Origin: Thermoflexales bacterium
Lineage (GTDB): Bacteria; Chloroflexota; Anaerolineae; S140-20
Assembly (NCBI GenBank): GCA_015484715.1
Contig: WFUY01000574.1
Location: forward strand, 1-5,058
Reading direction: 5' to 3'
Length of the DNA: 5,058 bases
A program made the position numbers and the translations under genes. The notes under the pieces were generated by a model. That model ran no database searches, had not been told where the DNA came from, and saw nothing but the letters and a program-made list of their open reading frames with translations. Shown one piece after another: positions 1-3,031 of this stretch (position 1 is the first letter of the stretch; each line of letters begins with the position of its first letter).

Positions 1-134
1 ACCTGCGGGTGGTGGCGGTCTACCCGGACGATCTGCACAACGCCATCACCCCCACCCGCTTGGTCGCCCTCCAGAACGGCCATCTGGTGGGGGAGGTAGA
101 AAGGTCGAATTATGAAGACCTCGCCGTTAAGTGA
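1..134 (+). CDS. C-terminal end of an unidentified protein (truncated by window start)
   Basis: The frame beginning at base 3 is open from the window edge to a TGA at 132-134. It encodes about 43 residues, starting LRVVAVYPDD and ending SNYEDLAVK. Codon use resembles the downstream genes (G/C-rich third positions), and the frame overlaps the next gene's start by 23 bases, as in tightly packed operons. The stretch TRLVALQNGHLVGEV has the strand-turn-strand look of the last beta hairpin in many ABC-transporter ATPases and some amidohydrolases. No diagnostic motif (Walker, signature, H-loop, metal ligands) lies in the visible part, so I do not assign a function. It could also be a non-coding open stretch, but the hydrophobic strand pattern argues for a real protein end. 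Confidence 0.55.
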   Translation, partial: LRVVAVYPDDLHNAITPTRLVALQNGHLVGEVERSNYEDLAVK

Positions 135-396
135 GGGACAGATTCGCTTGATCCGTCAGTGGGCCAAGGCGTATCGTGCTTGGAATGAGCAGCAGCGGGC
201 ACAGCGTCAAAGGGCCCGTCGTCGTAGCATAGAAGAGAAGTTGGCGCTTTTCTTTGAGCTCTGGGAGGCTGTGGCAGAGATCGCTCCCCCCAAGAGTGCA
301 GCTTTGCATCAAGCTCAGCTACAGGCCCATCTCCTTGAACGACAGCGAATGCAACGTTTTGAAGAGCTGCGGGCCCATGGAAAATCCATTGCTTGA
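112..396 (+). CDS. Small basic helical protein of unknown function, upstream partner of a nucleotidyltransferase gene
   Basis: This encodes 94 residues, starting MKTSPLSEGQ. The ATG at 112 follows an AGAAAGG ribosome-binding site (98-104) at a spacing of 7. The protein looks almost entirely helical. It has a strongly basic, glutamine-rich segment at residues 28-38 (RAQRQRARRR core), a hydrophobic helix at 42-57 (KLALFFELWEAVAEI), a Pro-Pro break at 59-60, and a second charged helix rich in Gln, Leu and Arg to the end. There is no signal peptide or membrane segment. Its 3' end overlaps the start of the broken nucleotidyltransferase gene by 20 bases, so translation was probably coupled. Small proteins encoded just before minimal nucleotidyltransferases are often antitoxin or partner subunits (HEPN/MNT and AbiE-like pairs), but I see no HEPN RxxxxH motif or helix-turn-helix, so that role is a guess. 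I do not recognise a named family. Confidence 0.72.
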   Translation: MKTSPLSEGQIRLIRQWAKAYRAWNEQQRAQRQRARRRSIEEKLALFFELWEAVAEIAPPKSAALHQAQLQAHLLERQRMQRFEELRAHGKSIA

Positions 397-822
397 AGCG
401 CTGCGGCGGGCAGTCCAGTTCTTAGAGCGTGAAGGGATTCCTTTCGTTGTGGTCGGAGGGCTGGCGAATGCGGTATGGGGGGAGCCACGCACCACCCGCG
501 ATGTGGATCTCAAAGTCTACATCTTGACTTCCTCATTGCTATCCCCGGATATGAGGAGCAAGTGCGAGAGCGTGCTCATCCGATCTCCTTTGGCGAGATG
601 GTCTTGCCCGTCTGTTCGGCTGAGGATTTCATTATCCACAAAGTGATCGCCGACCGTGCGAAAGATTGGGCTGACATTGAAGGGGTGCTCATTGAGCAGG
701 GAGAGGCGCTGGATCAGGAATACATCCGTAGCTGGCTTGTGCAGTTTGCAGAGGTCCTAGAACGGCCAGACTGGGTGGAGCGTTATAACCGCTTGGTTCA
801 ACAGCTTGGGGGGAGGTTATGA
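377..822 (+). pseudogene. Nucleotidyltransferase-fold protein (AbiEii/DUF6036-like), broken by internal deletion and frameshift
   Basis: The ATG at 377 opens a frame reading MENPLLEALRRAVQFLEREG and then IPFVVVGGLANAVWGEPRTT-RDVDLKV. This is the N-terminus of a DNA polymerase beta-type nucleotidyltransferase, with Gly-Gly at residues 27-28 and the DxD metal ligands at 42 and 44. At about 511-525 the homology jumps to another frame, which continues as LDFLIAIPGYEEQ and then the conserved C-terminal part (CSAEDFIIHK, AKDWADIEGVLIEQGE, RSWLVQFAEVLERPDWVERY) to the TGA at 820-822. The Asp of LDFLIA is probably the third catalytic carboxylate, which in this family sits some 50 residues after DxD. 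Here it follows almost at once, so roughly 40-50 codons are missing and the reading frame is lost. As read from 377, the product is 89 residues ending at 646 with an unrelated tail. It should be inactive. A sequencing error alone cannot explain the missing stretch. The gene overlaps both neighbours. Confidence 0.82.
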
Positions 823-1166
823 CCCAGGACTGCGTCTTCTGCCGCATCGTCGCCGGGGAGGCACCGGCTCAGATCGTCTATCAGGATGACCTGGTCACCG
901 CCTTTTGGGACATCCGTCCGGTGGCTCCGGTCCACATCCTCATCGCCCCCAACGCCCACTACCGTTCCCTCAACGAGATGGGGCCGGAGGAAGAGGCGGT
1001 GGCCGGCCGGATGATGCTGGTGGCCCGACAGATCGCCCAGGAGCAGGGGATCGCCGATCGGGGCTATCGGCTCATCCTCAACACCGGGCGGGATGCCGGG
1101 CAGGTGGTCTTCCACGTCCACCTTCACCTATTGGGCGGCCGCCGTATGCGCTACCCGCTGGGCTGA
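819..1166 (+). CDS. hinT: HIT-family (HinT-like) purine nucleoside phosphoramidase
   Basis: This encodes 115 residues, the usual length for the HinT branch of the histidine-triad superfamily. The N-terminal CxxC (Cys5, Cys8 in DCVFCRI) is the typical HinT zinc-site pair. VHILIAPNAHYRSL (38-51) is the conserved strand and loop, with His47. The signature GQVVFHVHLHLLGGR (94-108) carries the HxHxH triad at His99, His101 and His103; the middle histidine is the family's nucleophile. The C-terminal RYPLG ends where HinT proteins normally end. By family knowledge, these cytoplasmic dimers hydrolyse AMP-lysine and other nucleoside phosphoramidates and aminoacyl-adenylates; the physiological substrate is usually unknown. 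The start ATG overlaps the preceding TGA in an ATGA junction, and GGAGG (812-816) sits close in front. It is therefore the last gene of the 1-1166 run. It looks intact even though the gene before it is broken. Confidence 0.94.
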   Translation: MTQDCVFCRIVAGEAPAQIVYQDDLVTAFWDIRPVAPVHILIAPNAHYRSLNEMGPEEEAVAGRMMLVARQIAQEQGIADRGYRLILNTGRDAGQVVFHVHLHLLGGRRMRYPLG

Positions 1167-1181
1167 CTTTGTGCCCCACTC

Positions 1182-1284
1182 ACGCCCTACGTTTCACGCC
1201 TTACGTTTCACACCTTACGTTTCACACTTTACGTTTCACGCCCTACGTTTCACGCCCTACGTTTCACGCCCTACGTTTCACGCC
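1182..1284 (+). repeat. 14-bp tandem repeat, seven full copies plus a 5-base partial copy
   Basis: The unit is ACGCCCTACGTTTC, repeated head to tail from 1182 to 1279, followed by a partial ACGCC to 1284. Copies 1, 5, 6 and 7 are identical. Copies 2, 3 and 4 differ by one, two and three transitions that accumulate stepwise (positions 6, then 3, then 5 of the unit); the TACGTTTC core never changes. The array fills nearly all of the gap between the hinT stop (1166) and the next gene, and ends one base before its AAGGAGG. Open frames run through it (14 is not a multiple of 3), but these give low-complexity peptides and are not genes. There are no spacers, so it is not a CRISPR array. Similar TTTCACG-rich strings are, as far as I recall, common between genes in Anaerolineae. 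Confidence 0.95.
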
Positions 1285-1291
1285 AAGGAGG
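1285..1291 (+). promoter_or_regulatory. Strong Shine-Dalgarno AAGGAGG of the first STAS gene
   Basis: AAGGAGG lies 6 bases before the ATG at 1298 and abuts the end of the 14-bp repeat array. It fixes the start of the STAS gene and shows that the longer frame open from 905 is not the gene's true extent. It is the best ribosome-binding site on the + strand of the window. Confidence 0.88.
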
Positions 1292-1297
1292 AACCCA

Positions 1298-1630
1298 ATG
1301 GACATCTCCACCACGTCTTACAAGCGCTGTGAGCTGGTCAAGGTGGCCGGCCGGATAGACAGTGCTTCGGCTCCACGCTTTGAGGAAGCTCTCCAGGAGG
1401 TCCTGGAGCGGAAGCGGTACAACATTGTGCTGGACCTCTCCGGTCTGGAGTACATCAGCAGCGCCGGCCTGCGGGCGATGGTCTCTACCCAGAAGGTCTG
1501 CAAGGAGCACGGTGGGCAGTTGGTCCTGGCCGCCGTTCCCAAGGCCATTCAAGAAGTGCTCGACTTGACCGGCCTGGATGCTCTCTTCACCGCCTATCCC
1601 GACACGGTCTCGGCGGTGGGGAGTTTCTGA
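1298..1630 (+). CDS. STAS-domain anti-sigma factor antagonist (RsbV/SpoIIAA-like)
   Basis: This encodes 110 residues, a single STAS domain and the usual size for SpoIIAA/RsbV. Visible features are the first strand and turn ELVKVAGRIDSASAPRFEEA (12-31), the helix to residue 40, the core strand NIVLDLSGLEYISSAGLRAM (42-61) with the phosphoacceptor motif ISSAG (Ser54/Ser55), then the strand QLVLAAV and the end helix EVLDLTGLDALFTAYPD. In the family, the unphosphorylated form binds the RsbW/SpoIIAB-type kinase and releases its captive sigma factor; phosphorylation of the motif serine switches it off. The motif is intact, so it should be switchable. The gene leads the cassette: the cognate kinase follows after 47 bases and a second STAS gene overlaps that kinase. 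The start is fixed by AAGGAGG. I see no convincing sigma-70 promoter in the repeat array upstream. The regulatory target is not visible. Confidence 0.93.
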   Translation: MDISTTSYKRCELVKVAGRIDSASAPRFEEALQEVLERKRYNIVLDLSGLEYISSAGLRAMVSTQKVCKEHGGQLVLAAVPKAIQEVLDLTGLDALFTAYPDTVSAVGSF

Positions 1631-1665
1631 GGGCCTGTTGGAAGCCCCTAGGCCCTGTTGAAAGC
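1631..1665 (+). repeat. Short imperfect direct repeat in the gap before the anti-sigma gene
   Basis: Two 15-base copies, GGGCCTGTTGGAAGC (1631-1645) and GGCCCTGTTGAAAGC (1651-1665), match at 13 of 15 positions with a 20-base period. They occupy most of the 47-base gap between the STAS stop and the kinase start, a gap with no clear Shine-Dalgarno. The repeat could be a small duplication with no role, or a protein- or RNA-binding site that tunes kinase translation. The sequence cannot distinguish these. Confidence 0.5.
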
Positions 1666-1677
1666 TGTACCAGAGCT

Positions 1678-2094
1678 ATGGAGCGATCGCTGACAGTGCC
1701 GGCCCGGTTCACCGAGTTGGCCCATATCGCCGAATTCATTGCCCAAGCTGGCCGGGAAGCGGGGCTGGACGAGCGCACCCTCTTCCACGTGCAGATGGCG
1801 GTGGACGAGGCCTGCTCCAACATCATCGAGCACGCTTATGGCGGGGAGAGCGATGAACGGATCAGGCTGAGCTGGCACTGCGAGGGGGAGAAGTTCGTCG
1901 TGACCATCCAGGATTGGGGCGAACCCTTCGACCCTTCTGCCGTGCCGGTGCCCCGACTGGACGTTCCCCTGGAGGAGGTGCCCGTGGGGGGGTTGGGACT
2001 CTACATTATGCGCAAACTGATGGACGAGGTCACCTTCCACTTCGATGAAGTGGAGGGCAACATCTTGCGGATGGTCAAGCGATGTCCTCGGTGA
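1678..2094 (+). CDS. Anti-sigma regulatory serine/threonine-protein kinase (RsbW/SpoIIAB-like, HATPase_c_2 family)
   Basis: This encodes 138 residues with a complete GHKL ATP-binding fold. The N-box is QMAVDEACSNIIEHAY (39-54) with Glu44 and Asn48. The G1 box is DWGEPFDP (79-86). The G2 box is VGGLGLYIMRKLMDEV (103-118). The end strands are VTFHF and GNILRMVK. The wording matches RsbW/SpoIIAB-type kinases rather than histidine kinases: no dimerisation or phospho-histidine domain is present and the protein is short. In the family it binds a sigma factor and phosphorylates the STAS antagonist on serine; here STAS proteins are encoded on both sides. The start at 1678 is chosen because SLTVPARFTELAHIAEFI is the usual opening of this family. 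Upstream, CCAGAG is a poor ribosome-binding site, so translation may depend on read-through from the STAS gene. Its 3' end overlaps the next gene by 13 bases. No catalytic residue appears to be missing. Confidence 0.93.
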   Translation: MERSLTVPARFTELAHIAEFIAQAGREAGLDERTLFHVQMAVDEACSNIIEHAYGGESDERIRLSWHCEGEKFVVTIQDWGEPFDPSAVPVPRLDVPLEEVPVGGLGLYIMRKLMDEVTFHFDEVEGNILRMVKRCPR

Positions 2095-2462
2095 TTCCCG
2101 TCGTCGTGAAGCGAGTCGAAGATAGGGGTGGGGCTGAGAGGGAAGAGGGCATCTGGCGGGTTGTCCCCCAAGGACGGCTGGACGCCCGCACCGTGTCGGC
2201 CCTGGAGTCCGCCCTCGAATCCGCCCTCTCCCAAAGCCCCCGCCTGGTGGTGGATATGAGCGAGGTGCCTTACATCTCCAGCGGTGGTCTGCGGGCTTTG
2301 ATGGCCGCTCGACGCCGGGCGAGGGCTCAAGGGGGTGACCTGAGGCTTTGCGGGCTCAATGAACGGGTCGAGGAGATCTTCGATCTGATCGGCTTTGCGG
2401 CCCTCTTCCCCATCTTTGGGAGTCTGGAGGAAGCGGTGGAGTCATTCCGCCAGGAGGGGTGA
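2082..2462 (+). CDS. Second STAS-domain anti-sigma factor antagonist
   Basis: This encodes 126 residues. After a charged, poorly conserved N-terminal stretch (about 1-23, VEDRGGAEREEG) comes one STAS domain: GIWRVVPQGRLDARTVSALE (23-42), core strand RLVVDMSEVPYISSGGLRAL (54-73) with the phosphoacceptor motif ISSGG (Ser66/Ser67), then DLRLCGLNERVEEIFDLIGF (86-105) and the closing helix SLEEAVESF. It differs clearly from the first STAS protein (ISSGG against ISSAG, a longer N-terminus, different helices), so it is a diverged paralogue and not a recent copy. Its ATG lies inside the kinase gene (13-base overlap) with no clear Shine-Dalgarno, so translation is probably coupled and made in step with the kinase. 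It could compete for the same kinase, act as its preferred substrate, or serve another signal. The gene ends just before a strong hairpin terminator. Confidence 0.92.
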   Translation: MSSVIPVVVKRVEDRGGAEREEGIWRVVPQGRLDARTVSALESALESALSQSPRLVVDMSEVPYISSGGLRALMAARRRARAQGGDLRLCGLNERVEEIFDLIGFAALFPIFGSLEEAVESFRQEG

Positions 2463-2477
2463 CCTAGCGGCGTCCAG

Positions 2478-2535
2478 GGGGCTTCCTCGTCCGTGTCAGC
2501 GGCCAGTCAGGCCGCTTTTTTACGAGGGAAGCTCC
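2478..2535. repeat. Outer inverted repeat enclosing the terminator
   Basis: Beyond the terminator stem, bases 2478-2490 (GGGGCTTCCTCGT) pair with 2522-2535 (ACGAGGGAAGCTCC). This gives 13 pairs with one bulged G at 2528 and one G-U pair (2480 with 2533). Between outer and inner stems lies an internal loop (CCGTGTC against the T run). The whole element forms one long two-part hairpin between the convergent genes ending at 2462 and 2543, and the fold is available to transcripts from either side. Confidence 0.75.
2498..2521 (+). terminator. Rho-independent terminator of the STAS-kinase-STAS cassette
   Basis: The stem AGCGGCC (2498-2504) and GGCCGCT (2510-2516) pairs perfectly over 7 bp around the loop AGTCA, followed by a run of six T (2516-2521). 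It lies 36 bases after the stop of the second STAS gene. A U-tract follows the stem only on the + strand, so it acts primarily on the cassette. Confidence 0.88.
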
Positions 2536-2542
2536 GGCGGGA

Positions 2543-2788
2543 TTAGAATCCCAGGAAGTGGCGGAAGGCGAGGAAGATCAACACCCCTAGGACGACCAGG
2601 AGCACCATCCCCTGGAGCATTGTCCAGAATCCTTTTAGGAGGTTTGTCACGAAGGATGAGAAGGCCTCGATCAGTTGGCTGGCCCCCTGAGAAGCCCGTC
2701 CAGCTCCCAGGGTCAGAAGCCCCAGCCCTCCCAGAAGCGTGAGAAAGAGCGCCGCGAAGCTGGGATCAATTGAGGTCAAGTCAAACAT
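2543..2788 (-). CDS. Small two-helix membrane protein of unknown function
   Basis: This encodes 81 residues, starting MFDLTSIDPS. It has two hydrophobic segments: about 10-29 (SFAALFLTLLGGLGLLTLGA) and about 57-76 (MLQGMVLLVVLGVLIFLAFR). They are joined by a polar, amphipathic stretch of roughly 27 residues (SQGASQLIEAFSSFVTNLLKGF). Both ends probably face the same side. No cleavable signal peptide or catalytic motif is seen, and I do not recognise the family. The gene is supported by a Shine-Dalgarno GGAGGG 7 bases before the ATG, an extended -10 promoter about 50 bases upstream, and coding-like composition. It is the only - strand gene here, convergent with the second STAS gene and divergent from the GAF gene. 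Its position between signalling genes suggests, but does not show, a link to them. Small size and simple sequence leave some doubt. Confidence 0.78.
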   Translation of the reverse strand: MFDLTSIDPSFAALFLTLLGGLGLLTLGAGRASQGASQLIEAFSSFVTNLLKGFWTMLQGMVLLVVLGVLIFLAFRHFLGF

Positions 2789-2795
2789 TTTGCAT

Positions 2796-2801
2796 CCCTC
2801 C
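2796..2801 (-). promoter_or_regulatory. Shine-Dalgarno GGAGGG of the small membrane protein gene
   Basis: On the - strand, GGAGGG lies 7 bases before the ATG at 2788-2786. It supports that start and the reality of the gene. Confidence 0.78.
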
Positions 2802-2838
2802 GACCCATCTCGCTGTGTCGCCGGACCGCTTGTGGGCT

Positions 2839-2867
2839 ATTGTATCACCATTTTGCGTCCAAGGCAA
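2839..2867 (-). promoter_or_regulatory. Sigma-70-type extended -10 promoter for the small membrane protein gene
   Basis: Read on the - strand, TTGCCT (2867-2862, four of six matches to TTGACA) is followed after exactly 17 bases by TACAAT (2844-2839, five of six matches to TATAAT). A TG lies one base before the -10 (TGATACAAT). Transcription would start near 2831, giving a leader of about 40 bases before the ATG at 2788. It is the best promoter I can see in the window. Confidence 0.7.
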
Positions 2868-2923
2868 TCCCTAATGAGAGAAAGAGGTTGGTTGGTGCGA
2901 ATAACCCCCGGGGCAGGACCTCT

Positions 2924-2955
2924 GAAGTCCGCCGGACTTCGGAAGTCTACGGCGG
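2924..2955. repeat. Three-arm inverted repeat (two mutually exclusive hairpins)
   Basis: Arm 1 GAAGTC (2924-2929), arm 2 GACTTC (2935-2940) and arm 3 GAAGTC (2942-2947) lie in series. Arms 1 and 2 form the perfect palindrome GAAGTCCGCCGGACTTC (2924-2940). Arms 2 and 3 sit inside a longer pairing in which CCGCCG (2929-2934) meets CGGCGG (2950-2955), with TA bulged. The middle arm can pair with only one neighbour at a time. The element lies about 75 bases before the GAF gene, in its likely leader. It could be a REP-like dispersed repeat, a transcription attenuator or an operator; no T run follows, so it is not a simple terminator. Confidence 0.7.
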
Positions 2956-3031
2956 TTAACCCAACGCTTCTTCACACTAACGAAGATTGTCCATCGCCGG
3001 TGGCCGGTAGTCGGGAAGGCAAGAGGTTGCG

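Noticed and set aside
505..530. Programmed ribosomal frameshift in the nucleotidyltransferase
   Set aside because: There is no slippery heptamer, and roughly 50 residues of the domain are absent at the junction, which frameshifting could not restore.
1182..1284. Possible CRISPR array
   Set aside because: Units are 14 bp, directly abutting, with no unique spacers; this is a simple tandem repeat.
905..1297. Long + frame running from inside the HIT gene through the repeats into the first STAS gene
   Set aside because: The upstream part is low-complexity repeat translation and an off-frame reading of hinT. The strong Shine-Dalgarno and the STAS family start place the true ATG at 1298.
1663..1677. 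AGCT...AGCT hairpin just before the kinase ATG
   Set aside because: It is only a 4-bp stem, expected by chance and too weak to claim as a regulatory structure.
2941..3031. Sigma-70 promoter for the GAF gene (TTAACC with weak -10 candidates)
   Set aside because: No -10 matches better than about three of six bases at acceptable spacing, so no promoter is claimed.
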